This document shows, one piece after another, positions 35,601 through 46,590 of a stretch of 64,000 nucleotides of DNA. Source of the stretch: Chlamydomonas sphaeroides (taxonomy: Eukaryota > Chlorophyta > Chlorophyceae > Chlamydomonadales > Chlamydomonadaceae); NCBI GenBank assembly GCA_001662425.1, contig BDDC01000287.1, forward strand, positions 11,399-75,398, read 5' to 3'. The translations under genes were made by a program, and so were the position numbers. Position 1 is the stretch's first letter. Every line of letters begins with the position of its first letter. Below the pieces are notes generated by a model. It saw nothing but the letters and a program-made list of their open reading frames with translations, made no database searches and had not been told where the DNA came from.

Positions 35601-38600
35601 TCGATCTCGTGGCGGAGGCGCGGCGCGTCGGGGTGGTCGCCGTCGGCGGCGGCGGCGGCGCCGCCGCCGCCGGCGCCGCTGCCGAGCAGGGCCTGCAGCT
35701 GCACCTCGCACTTCCGGATGTAGCTAGACACCAAAACAGGCAATTCCCGCGCGTCGCCACACAGCCGCCAGCACGGCACCTGCGCCTCGGCGGCGGCGCC
35801 GCCGTCAGCCTCCGCCGCCGCCGCCGGCTCTGCCACCGCCGCCACCGGCCGGCTGGCCGCCAGGTGAACCTCCAGCGCGCCTCGCAGCCGCTCCCGCAGC
35901 AACTCCAGCCCCTCACTCTCTTCGCCCGACCCGGACCCAGCGCCGCCGCCCGCCGCGCCGCCGCCGTACGACATGGGCTCGTACGACGAGTCGCCGTACG
36001 CGGCGCCCTCGCCCTCGACGCGCACGCGCGTGAGCACGATCTCGGTGGCCGACGCGGCCTCGCCTGCGCCGGGCAGCACGAGGCGGCCGCCGGGGCCCCA
36101 GCCCACGCGGAAGGATCGGCCCATGGCGAGGCCAGCGTCCGTCAGGTACCCCGCGGTGCGGATCTCCTGTGTGGGGCGGTTGGCAGCAGCGCAGTGTTTA
36201 TGTTTCGTCGGGGCATCCAACCAGGAACGCCATGTTACGCAGGCGGGCATCCCAAGTAGTGGGAGTTGATGGGGTGAAGCAGCAGGCGGCCGGCACGGTG
36301 CGACTTGAGGACTCACCCGTAGCGGCAGCACAGCCGCCGCCGCGCCTTCGCCGGCCGCCGCAGCCGCCGGCCGCACCGTCACCGCCCTCGACAGTGCCAG
36401 GCTAATGGGCGACCCCACGCCGCCGCCTCCGCCTCCGCCGCCCAGGCCGCCGCCGGCCTCGGCGGCCAGCGCCGAGCCGCGCGCCATCACCGCGGCTGCG
36501 CAGAGGGAGGGCGCGGAGGGCACGATGGCAAGGCGGGAGGAGATGCAGTGCATGGTGAGGCAGCGGGGTAGGGCGAGCGCAGTTGGCCAAGAGCAGCGAA
36601 GTGCGGTGGCGTCACGTCACGCAGCCCGTCGCTCCTCACTCCTGTTACTCACCAGGCCCTCCAGGCGCCAGCGCCGCCGCCGGCCGCCGCCACGTCGTTG
36701 GCGCCGCCGGGGCGCCGGGCGCCGCCGCAGCGGCGGCGGCCGCCGCCGCCGCCGCCCGGCCGCGCTGCTGTGCATCGCTGGGCAGTGCGCCGCTTATGTA
36801 GGACGCGCCAGGCAGCGCCAGCGCCCCCGCAGCTGACGGCGCCGTCGCCACCGCCGGCCGGATGGAGGCGCCGCCGCCGCCGCCGCCACCGAAGAAGGCC
36901 TCGTGCATTGCCCGCACCCGAACAGGGTCGTGAGCCAGGGCCCCCGGGAGCGCGTGCTGCAGTGGCACCGTCGACGCAGCTGGCAGCGCGTCCTCGGCCA
37001 TTGCGTCCACGGCAGCGGCAGCGGCGGCGGCGGCGGTCGCAAAGCCGCCGCCGACGCCAAGGGAGCCGGTCATGAACGAGCCGGCGGCGGCGCCGGCGGC
37101 GGGCCCGACGACGCCGCCGGAGACCTCCGGCTGGTCCGTGGCGTCGTCGCCGAAGCGGAGGATGGCGCGGGCCTCCGACATGTCCTGATTTGGACCTGCA
37201 GCAGGGACCAAGGCGCAGTGCGCCACTGTCACGCACCGCGCAACATGCCTTGGCACGCGAGCACTGAGCGCTCGCAGGTGCGCATGTGCCCCTGTACAGA
37301 GGTGCAGCGCGTGTGCGCGTCGTACGGTACAATGCACCATACATGTTACACTCCAGCGGTGCCTTCTGCCTTCTGTGCGCATGCCCACACACCAACCGGG
37401 GCCGCTTCCATGACACCCCTTGCGGACGGAGGGAACCGCAACGAGGGGCCGAGGTACCGTATGTATGAACCGGTCGGCGTGCGAGCAAGCTGAACAGGCG
37501 ACATAGCCCTGACAGGCGGCTGTGTTGGGGTTGGAGGATGGCTGCATGGCACCGATGACACGAGGCCAGCAGCAGGAGATGGCGGCCGGTGCTTCAGTGG
37601 CGTGGCAGGGCTCGCTGACTGGTCGGCGCTCGACAAGGATTTATTTGATCTGGAGGTTTCGGCTGTGCGTATGACGGGGTTTCGCCTCCGCGCCGCCCAC
37701 TTGGCCTGGTTGCGATGCGCGCGTCTCTCGGCTGCCGGGTGGCTACAGAGCGTCCCGAGACCCCACTCTCGGTTTGACTCCATTGATTGCCCGCCTGCCA
37801 GCCAGCCAGCCTCCAGGTGCCGACCAGTCCATGCCCTGTGGCGACCGACTGCCGGCCCCCGTCCCGAGTCATGTCGCCGCACCACTCGCACCGCCACCCT
37901 CCGCACCGCCACCCGCCCACAATCAGCCCAAACTCCCACCTAAACAGACACCCCCTTCAGTAACGTTCTACAAAAAGCCACCCCTTCTCTGTCGGTCCCA
38001 GCCCGCCGGCCGCGCAACCGAGCACAGCCGCAGCCACGCCTGTCGGCGTCGGCCTCGCGCAACACCACGCCACCTGCACCCTCACTGCCCCTTGCAAGGA
38101 GCTGGCCCCTGCAAAGCCACGGCCTGTCTCGGATCGTGTCGCGCACCGGATCGCAGCCAACTCCTCACTATCCCGGCGCTCGGCGCCCCTCCGCATGTCA
38201 ACTGCTAGCGGAGCCTAGCAAAGCCGTAGGCTACTCCTGCTGCTCAGCATGTCACCACCCTAGGATAAGTCAAGCCAGCCCTGATCGCGAGCGCCAGCCC
38301 GCCGCCCTGACGTCACCCTACTGCCACTGCCAGCCTCCGCAGCCGCCGTGACGCTGCCGCGCCTCCGCCGCCACTGTGCCATCACTCGCATGCGAGCGCA
38401 CTCCGTTCGCGGGTGTTGAGTCCTTGAGCAGGCCCTTCATGGACGCATCCCTGACCAGCGGCCTGCCGCCGCGCCTCCGCCGCTGCCGGCCGCGACCGCG
38501 CCACCTGCATGAGGGTGGCACGGGCGGCGCGGGCGCGCGGGGGGCGACGGCGGCCGGCCGCTGGTCAGGGCGCTGCGTTCGGCAGCTAAGATTGAATGGA

Positions 38601-41600
38601 AAGATGCGAGGCGCTGAGAGCGCGTACGCAAGGTGACGCAAGGCGATTCCTAGCAGCTTGTTACATGCTTTGTGGGATGCACCAGGCACGCTTATGGACT
38701 GAGGTGTTTGCGCAGCGTGCACGCGACTACGTACTTGTCCAATCACACGTGGCGTTTTTGCAGCCGCGCTGTTGCAGCATGTCTGCATTTGACGGTCTAC
38801 ACAATCACAGGCTTAGCGGATGCCAAAGCTGCTATGGGGCTGCTGTCATGTAACCCAGCAGGTGTAGACACTCGACCGCACGCACGACAGAACCTTTGGC
38901 CGATGTGGGAGGCATACACCCGCTAACACCAGTTCACACAGGCTCTCGTCTAAGGATCCCCACAGGTCACTTGCTGCATGCTGTTTCGCCTTGACGCGAA
39001 GTGGTAGTCCTGCCACCCAAAACAGCAGGCTAGTCGGCGACAAAATCGGGGGTCGGGTGGGAACGTGTCGTTACGCTGCCCCGCAACCCCGGCTCGTCTT
39101 GTACCGCTGTTCAGCCAGCGCTAACACGCCGCACGCGCCGCAACGCAGAAAAGGGGGGCCAACGCGCGCTCTGTGTGGGCCCTCCATGGGTTGATCGCTA
39201 CGGTCACGCCGTGACGGATCCGCCGGCCACCGCGGCAACCCGGGCCGACCCACCTGCAAGCGGCCCAGTCGAATCAGAGCCCGCGCCGCCAGGTGCCACC
39301 GCCGCCGCCAGGCGCCGCCGGCCGCCCTCCTCTAGCCCCACCGACGGCTCCATCCCCGAGTCCTCGGGCAGCAGCGCCGCCGCCACAGCGGCGCGGCCGC
39401 CGGCGGCGCTGGCCGCCGGCGCGCCGCCGAGCGCAAAGCCCCTCAGGCCGGCGCCTGCCAGGCCCCGGCCGGCGAGGCCGCCGTGCTGCAGCCCCACCAG
39501 CCCCTCGGCCGGGCCCGGCTGCTGAGCATCCTGCAGCCCCAGTCGCCGCGGCGCGCCGCCAACGGGCGCCTCGCCCACGCCCTCCTCCAGCGGCGGCGCG
39601 GCGCCGTCGCCTGGCGGCGCGGCGGCGGCTCCCGTACCGTCATCCTCATCGTCCAGGTCCATGAGGCCGTACCGGGAGAAGTGCTCGACCTCGAACTTCC
39701 AAACGCCGCCGTCAAGCTTGTATGACACGAACCGTGCGCCCATGCGGGCGCACATTTGCCGTAGCGCCTTCTCGTACGCGAGCGCGCGCGGTCCGTCACG
39801 GATCTGCGCGCCCGTCTCCTTGTCGCGGCGGTACACTCCGTACAGCGTCAGCTCGGCGGGCTTGTTCAGGCCCTGGCCCACGGGCGGCTTGGCGACCCCC
39901 GGGTCGGCGTAGCACATGACCTCGCCGTACGAGATGGACACAATGTCGTACAGCGCCGCGCCGCGCACGTCCACGGGCCCGACCCAGCGCACCTGCCCGA
40001 CGCCTGATCGGGCAACCGTGAAGTTGGACACGGCGGCCAAGTTGGCGGGGTTTTGGCTGTGCAACAGCCGCAGCTCGTCCACGTTGGGACTGAAGCTGTA
40101 GCCCTCGGACACGAGCCGGCCCAGGCGCGGAAGGTGCGGCTCGGAAGCCGGCGGGTCCTGGAACGAGGGCCCTGCGGCGGCGGGGGCGGCGGCGCCGCGC
40201 CCGGCGGCAGAGCCGCCGGCGCCACCGGCACCGGCTGCGGCGGCGTAGCCGTTTGCGTAGCCATTCGCATAGCCGTTGGCGCGGCCCGCCGGCGTCTCGG
40301 CGGCGCCGCCGTCGGCGTAGGCGTCGTAGCCGGCGGCGCCGTCGGCGTCGGGCGTGGCGGCGCGCTGTGCCGACGGCGGCCGCGCCGGCGACAGAAAGCT
40401 GCTGCCGCCAGCGGCCTCCGTTGACGGCGGCGGCGCGGCGATGAAGAGCCGGTGCGGGTTCTGGCGCAGCGGCAGCAGGCCCGAGCCGCCGCTGGCGGCG
40501 GCCGCCGCCGCGGCAGCGGCGGCGCCGCCGGCGCCGGCCGGCGCCGACGGCGTGAGGAGGTCAGAGACGCCGGCGTTCGAGGGAAGGACGCCAGAGGTGC
40601 CGCCGCCGACGCGGCCCGCAGGCAGCGCTCCCGCAAGGCCCAGGCCCAGCGACTGCGGCGGCTGCTCGGGGCGGGCGCGGACGGAGGCTCCGTACTTGGA
40701 GGGCGTGGGGCGGAGGGACAGCAGCGGCGAAGCCTTGCTGGCGCCGCTGCTGATGCTGCCGGCCCGCACGGACCGCGTCGTAATGCCGACCTTGGCCTCG
40801 GGCACGGAAGGCAGCGAGCCGAAGTTGCCGTACGCGGGCTGCGAGACGCTCGGCGGCGGCGCCGCCGCCGGCGCGGTGGCGGCGCCGCCAAAGAGGCCGC
40901 CGCCAGCTGGCTGCGCGCCAAAGAGGCTGGAGCCGCCCAGCGTCATGGTGCCGCCGGCCGGGTTTGCACCAAAGAGCGACGGCGACGACGCGGGCTGGGT
41001 GTTGAAGTTGAAAGTGTTGGTGCCGCCAAACAGGCCGCCGGTGGCGGGCGCAGCGCCGAAGGGGGAGGCGGCGGGCGCGGCGCCAAAGGGCGACGCCGCG
41101 GGCTTGGCGGCGGTGGCGCCAAACGCGCCAAACGTGCTCGTACCTGCGCGGTGCCAACACAGGAATTCAGGCGCCCCTGGTGCTGATACTGCACTGCGAG
41201 CTTACATCACACATCGACCCCAACTGGACCGTGCCGTCCCATTCAGGGCTGGCATTTAGTCACAGACCCGAACAGGCGCTCACCAAAGGCCGCGGCGCTC
41301 GAGGCGGCGCCAAAGGGCGAGCCCACGGCGCCCAGGGTATTGGTGGCGCCGCCGAAGGGGCTCGCGGCCGGCGTGGCGGCTGCGCCGAACAGTGACGGCG
41401 CCGAGGCGGCGCCGAAGGTGGAGGGGCTGCTGTTGAAGCTGAAAGCGGCGGCCGAGGAGGCGCCTGCGGGGCAAGCACACGGGGTGGGTTGAGGCGTGAA
41501 GGGCAGGTGTATGGGTCCCGACAGTGGAGGTACCGCAGCTGATACTGACGGCGTGGCCGGGGCCACGAGGGGATGGGGAGGCCTCCCAACTGCCTCATGC

Positions 41601-43656
41601 CTGCGTCCTACCTGCCATCCATGCGGTCCCTACACTAGCATGGCCACAGCACTCACCGCCAAACGGCGTCGAGGCGCCAAAGCCGCCCGCTGCGGGCGCG
41701 CCGAATGCGTTGGACGTCGTCGCGCCGAACAGCGACGGCTGGCTAGCCGGCGCCGCCGCGCCAAACGTGCCAAACGCCGGCGCCGACGCCGCGGCACCGC
41801 CCAGCCCGCCAAACGGGTTCGCCGGTGCAGGGCTTGCGCCAAACAGGGACGGCTGGCTGGCTGGCGCGGCGCCGAAGGCCGGCGCGCTGGTCGCGCCAAA
41901 CGCCGGCGCCGACGCCGGCGCGCCGAACGGGTTCGCCGCAGCCGGCGCGGCGCCAAAGCCCGTCGCGGGCTGGCTGGCCCCGAACCCGCCGAACCCGCCG
42001 GCGGCGGGCGCGCCGAAGGCGCCCGTAGCGCCGGGCGCAGGCCCGGCGCTCTGGTTCTTCACGCCGGCCTCGTAGTCCTCCCAGCGCAGCTCCTCATGCG
42101 ACTTGGCCGCATTGGGGGGCTGGAAGTTGGGCAGCGCCGACATGGACAGCAGGAACGTCGGCTGCGTCCCAGCCGCCACGTCCGGGTCCTTGGTCTTGGC
42201 GTACTGCACGCCGCGCGTGCCCGAAGTGGGCGCGCCGGCGGCTGGCGCGCCAAACCCGCCGAAGCCGCCGGCCGCAGGAGCGGCGGCGGCGGGCGCGCCA
42301 AAGGGCGACGCGGCGCCGGCCGCGGGCGCGCCGAAGAGGTTGCCGGAGGTGGAGCCTGCGGGGGTGCGGCAGCGCGAGGTTAGGTACAAGCGCGCGTACG
42401 GCTGCATACGGGAGTGGAGGAGGAGGATGTGCGGGGGTCGGGACGGCGTCATGCGCACGCGACTCACCAAACGGGGCCGTCGAGGCGGCGGCTGGCGCGC
42501 CAAAGCCGCCCGTCGCTGGCGCCGCGCCGAAGGCTGGTGCCGCGCTGGCGCCAAAGCCGGTCGCGGCGGGCGCGCCAAAGGGGTTGGCGGGGGCCGCGGC
42601 CGGGGCGCCGAAGGCCGGGGCAGAGGTGGCTCCGCCGAAGCCGCCGAAGGCGCCCGCCGACTGCGGCGCGCCGAAGGCGGGGGCGCTGGCTGCACCGAAG
42701 GCCGGCGTGCTCGCGATGGTGCCGCCGAAGGAGGGCGCGCCTCCTAGGCCCGCGCCAAAGGCCGGGGCTGACTGCGGCGCTGCGCCGAACGCGCCAGGCG
42801 TCTGCAGTGGGGTGACAGGAGGGAGAGCAGTCATGGGGTCGTGCGCTGAAGTCGCAAAGGAGCAGCTGTGTGAGGCGATGTCGCGCGAGGATGACGCAGA
42901 GGGGAAATGTAGGCAGGGGTACGCTACCTGGGTCGTCGCGCCGAAGGGGTTCGCGGGAGCAGCTGGAGCCGCGCCAAAGCCGCCGAAGCCAGCGGGCTTG
43001 GCGGCAGCCTGTGCGGTGCGGCGCAGGTGAACGGGCGTGAGCCGAAGAGCGGCTAGTGGGCAGCGTGGCAACCAGAGCGGCAACGCTGGGCTGGAGGGCT
43101 GGAGGGCAGAACTGCGCCCCGCCACGCCTCCCAGCGGTCGTGGCGCACGAGCCAGCAAGCGCTAGCCACGGGGCGCACAGGGGTAGCGGGCGGCACTCAC
43201 TCCAAAGCCACCAGCGCCGAAGCCGGAGGTGGCGGTACCGAACGCGGGTGCAGCCGGGGCCGGCTGCCCAAACGCCGGCGCCGGACTCTGCTGAGGGCCA
43301 CCCGGGAGCGCTGATTTAAGCTGTCTGGTGCTTCACGACAAGGACAGCGCGGGCAAAGCGCCTGACAGCACGAAACGCAGAAATTGGCGCGCACGCACCT
43401 GAGCGCCAAATAGCGGGGTCGTTGTTGTCGTCGCACCAAACGGTGAAGCTGCTGGCTGTGCAGGCTGGCCAAAAGCCCCACCAAAGGGACTAGCCGGCTG
43501 TGCGCCAAACGCCGGCGCCTGCTGCTGTGCAGGCTGGCCAAAGCCAGCCGAGCCTGCGCCCAGAGCCCACGTTTGGACCGGTTAGAGGGCTATCATGCCT
43601 CAAAGGGGCCGTGTGCACTGGCCGAAGCGTGTCCGCTTACCACCGAAGCTAAACAT
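32623..43656 (-). CDS. NUP98-96: NUP98-NUP96 nucleoporin precursor
   Basis: Sixteen exons, every phase consistent, 2239 residues: 43641-43656, 43399-43553, 43201-43290, 42928-43008, 42468-42801, 41657-42355, 41284-41463, 39254-41143, 36653-37195, 36317-36495, 35171-36166, 34900-35022, 34323-34784, 33896-34058, 33491-33581, 32623-33340. The N-terminal part is FG-repeat (GFG, FGA and GLFG-like units). It is interrupted by a GLEBS-like Gle2/Rae1-binding motif (about 268-315; GTRGVQYAKTKDP ... SHEELRWEDYEAG). An autoproteolytic domain follows, ending at HFSRYGL; the HFS codons are at 39675-39683, so cleavage is expected between Phe1007 and Ser1008. This would release Nup98 and a roughly 1232-residue Nup96, whose scaffold domain shows MGRSFRVGWGPGG, RHEIETWRLVEVLF, LDHSLAWHLMTAL and AHDVFAASVAPALFLAG. 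Nup98 would act in the pore barrier and mRNA export, Nup96 in the Y-complex. The first exon is only 16 bases (MFSFG), and intron 8 is about 2.06 kb. Confidence 0.95.
37196..39253 (-). other. Large intron 8 of NUP98-96
   Basis: A 2.06-kb intron with GTGGGT donor and CTGCAG acceptor, far longer than the 100-400 base introns of the rest of the gene. It falls after the acidic/low-complexity part that follows the autoproteolytic site. The two flanking exons join in phase (both phase 1). I found no supported gene inside it. Confidence 0.7.
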
Positions 43657-44092
43657 TGGGCTTTAGGCAGATCGATCCCGCCACTGCGGCCCCCGCGACT
43701 CAGCTGTGTCGCGAGCTCAGGTCTTGCTATTTAGAGGTCATGTGAGATGAGGCAACAGGCATGCTAGGGTCAGGTGTAAGCAAGGCTGTGCAATTGGCGG
43801 CAAGGCACCTTGAGCTTGAGTGATAAGCTCCAGTAAGCAGTCGTGCGGGTAGCAGGCCCGCTGATGTCTGATTTGTGGGCGGCTTGGTGTTGTGGGCCTA
43901 CTCTGCGGGGGCCCATCGGGCCTGCATCTGCCCACCTCAGGAAGCAGCCAGCGCTATGCGCAGCTAAAACTCGTGCTGCCTACTGAGTGCCTTCGCCAAG
44001 AATTACAACAGAGCATCACGACAGTGCGCATTGCTCAGCGGAATTGTCTCCGTCCCTCGTGCACTCCTAGGTCACTTGGGCCTGCGACCATC
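43657..44092. promoter_or_regulatory. Candidate bidirectional promoter
   Basis: 436 bases between the divergent start codons of NUP98-96 (43656, minus) and the probable thylakoid protein (44093, plus). Both transcripts must start within or near this interval. It is less GC-rich than the flanking exons. Confidence 0.5.
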
Positions 44093-46087
44093 ATGGTACT
44101 GCTGCTAGGTGCTACCCCCCTAGCTGCACCGTTCAGCCGTGGCGTGCAGCGGCAGAAGCCTCGCCTGCCCGAGCGCCCGCTTCCTCGCCGGCTAACGATC
44201 CAGGCGGCATTCAAGCCCAACCATGGCGATGCGGTACGTACAAGAAAATTGCGCTAGCAGCGGCGGCTCGCAGCTACGGGCAGCACTCCGATGCTCACGG
44301 CGTCAGCTCATCGCAGGCTTCACCAAGCTCGATGGCCAGCGCGCTGCGCTGCGCGGCCGCTGGCGTTCTCGCATCTGGCCTCCTGTGGATGTCTCCGGCA
44401 CCGGCGGTAGCGGAGATGCAGGTACGCCAGCTCCCAGCAGTCTGCTCGACGGCGCCGCTGCCCTTCAGCAACCCTTCCCACCTCGCGTCTCACCTTGCTC
44501 CTGGCTACCCCCCTTGCCGCGCAGACCATCTCTCCTCAGATGGCCACTCAGATGGCGCGGTCGCTGCCAAAGCAGACGGTCGACAAGGGCCGTGTGTGGG
44601 CCATCGGCATCGGCAGCGCTGTTGTGCTGTTCGCGGCCACTCTTGTGGTCGAGAACAACCCCAGCTTCTTCCCCGCCATCAGCAGAGCCAACCAGTCCAT
44701 GAAGGAGGCCAACAAGCGCCTGCAGGTGCGACGTTGTACAGTACACTGCCGACTACGTGCAGTGGGCTTGGGCGAGCACCTGCCGTGGCTGGTTCGTGTC
44801 CGCAGACCGTGTGGCCGCCTTCCGCAGCCCTGCTGGGATGCAGAATTCCACGCCACGTGCTCTCACCTGCCGCTTTTTGCCACGTGCTCCACTTGCTCAA
44901 AGCCCACATGCTGTCAAAACCCAAGCCTTCGCCATGCCGCGGCTGATCACCCTAACCCTCGCCCTCGGCTGCGCCCTTGCCCTAGCCCCCCCCCCCCCCC
45001 CCCCGCCCCNNNNNNNNNNNNNNNNNNNNNNNNNNNNNNNNNNNNNNNNNNNNNNNNNNNNNNNNNNNNNNNNNNNNNNNNNNNNNNNNNNNNNNNNNNN
45101 NNNNNNNNNNNNNNNNNNNNNNNNNNNNNNNNNNNNNNNNNNNNNNNNNNNNNNNNNNNNNNNNNNNNNNNNNNNNNNNNNNNNNNNNNNNNNNNNNNNN
45201 NNNNNNNNNNNNNNNNNNNNNNNNNNNNNNNNNNNNNNNNNNNNNNNNNNNNNNNNNNNNNNNNNNNNNNNNNNNNNNNNNNNNNNNNNNNNNNNNNNNN
45301 NNNNNNNNNNNNNNNNNNNNNNNNNNNNNNCCCCCCGCGCCGGCATCGTGGCCCTACGTTACTTGGTCCCACCCTCGTCCCGCCCCGCCTCGCACCAACG
45401 CGCCCTCCGTCACCACCACCCCGTCCTGCGCAACCTTGCCTCCCGCCACCACAGGAGCAGGAGGAGCGCGCAGCCAAGGAGGCTGAGCTGCTGGCGCTGC
45501 GCCAAAAGGAGTACGACGCGGAGCAGCGGCGGCTGGCGGCCGTGCAGGCCGGCATGAAGCAGGCCAAGGCCAAGGTGCTGGGCGCCAGCAGCGCCGCCGC
45601 TAGCCCCGCCGTCGCCGTCGCGCCGGCGGCGCCAGTGGCGCAGGCGGCTGCCGCCGTGCCCGCATCTGCGCCGGCGCAGGCCGAGCCTGCCGCGTCTGAA
45701 GCGCGCAGCGGGGTGGCGGAGCCCATCGCAAGCAGCAGCGGCGGCGCGGCGGAGGTTGCACCGCCGGCGCCCCCGGCGCCGGCTCCTTCGTACGTTGTGG
45801 TGGCGGAGGAGGTGCCCGACCAGGGCGCCGTCGCCTGGCCGAGCAGCAGCGGCAGCAGCACCGCCGCCGCCAGCGCCAGCGAAGGCGGGAGCCCGAGCCC
45901 CAGCGCCAGCGGCGCGGGTGCCGCTGCGGCGGCGGCAGCACCGGCGGCGGCCGTGGCAGCGGCTGCGGTGGATCCGGAGGAGGCCGCCGAGCTGGTGGCG
46001 CGGGCGGAGCGGCTGCAGGGCTTTGTGTCGGACATGGCGGGCAGCCGGGCGGCCATGGAGGCGTTCAAGGCTGGGCAGCGGCAGTGA
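44093..46087 (+). CDS. Probable thylakoid-targeted single-membrane-span protein
   Basis: Exons 44093-44233, 44317-44421, 44525-44725 and 45455-46087 (TGA) join in phase, giving 359 residues if no exon is hidden in the assembly gap. The N-terminus looks bipartite. A basic Ala/Pro/Arg-rich plastid transit region (MVLLLGATPLAAPFSRGV) is followed in exon 2 by a hydrophobic segment ending APAVAEMQ, which resembles a thylakoid-lumen signal with an AxA-type processing site. Exon 3 holds one membrane segment (VWAIGIGSAVVLFAATLVV) after a short amphipathic region. Exon 4 begins with a charged coiled-coil (EQEERAAKEAELLALRQKEY) and continues as an Ala/Pro/Ser-rich linker with a final helix (VARAERLQGFVSDMAG). 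No family was recognised. An alternative reading is a plastid-envelope protein if the exon 2 hydrophobic segment is not cleaved. Confidence 0.75.
45010..45330. other. Assembly gap (321 Ns)
   Basis: A run of N bases bordered by poly-C (about 44986-45009 and 45331-45336). It lies inside intron 3 of the probable thylakoid gene, and was probably left by a C-rich low-complexity tract. True length is unknown. Confidence 0.98.
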
Positions 46088-46290
46088 GAAGGCTCAGGGA
46101 GGGGCTCCGCTGGGCAGCGGCAGTGAGGCCAACGGAGGGGCCGCCGCTGAGCGTCGGCGGCGCCCACCGGTCGGGGCCCTGCGGCGCGGCCTGGGAGGCA
46201 CTTGGGCCCGCGGGGTGGGGCGCTGCTCCAGCGGCAACCAAGGGCTCGGCCTGCGGGAGCCACTGGCGCCTGCGGCCCGGGGCGCTGCGT

Positions 46291-46332
46291 GGGTCATGTG
46301 ATGTGGGTCATGTGATGTGGGTCATGTGATGT
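46291..46332. repeat. 14-bp tandem repeat GGGTCATGTGATGT
   Basis: Three exact copies followed by a partial copy to about 46343. Confidence 0.92.
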
Positions 46333-46462
46333 CATGTGGGTCACGACGCAGCTGCCGGGGGAGCGAGGGCGGCGGCGCTGGGACGGGACAGGTCGCAGCT
46401 GCTGTCACCGCCGTCGCTGCGGGGCGGCAGGCCGCCGAACGCCGCGGGGGGGTGTCCGCAGC

Positions 46463-46590
46463 CCCAGTGTGGGTTCGGCCCTGTGTGGGTGCGGCCCAGT
46501 GTGGGTGCGGCCCAGTGTGGGTGCGGCCCAGTATGGGTGCGGCCCTGTGTGGGTGCGGCCCAGTATGGGTGCGGCCCAGTGTGGGTGCGT
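46463..46590. repeat. 16-bp minisatellite, eight copies
   Basis: Unit CCCAGTGTGGGTGCGG repeated eight times (128 bases) with scattered single-base variants (CCCTG, AGTATG, TTCGG). Confidence 0.93.
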
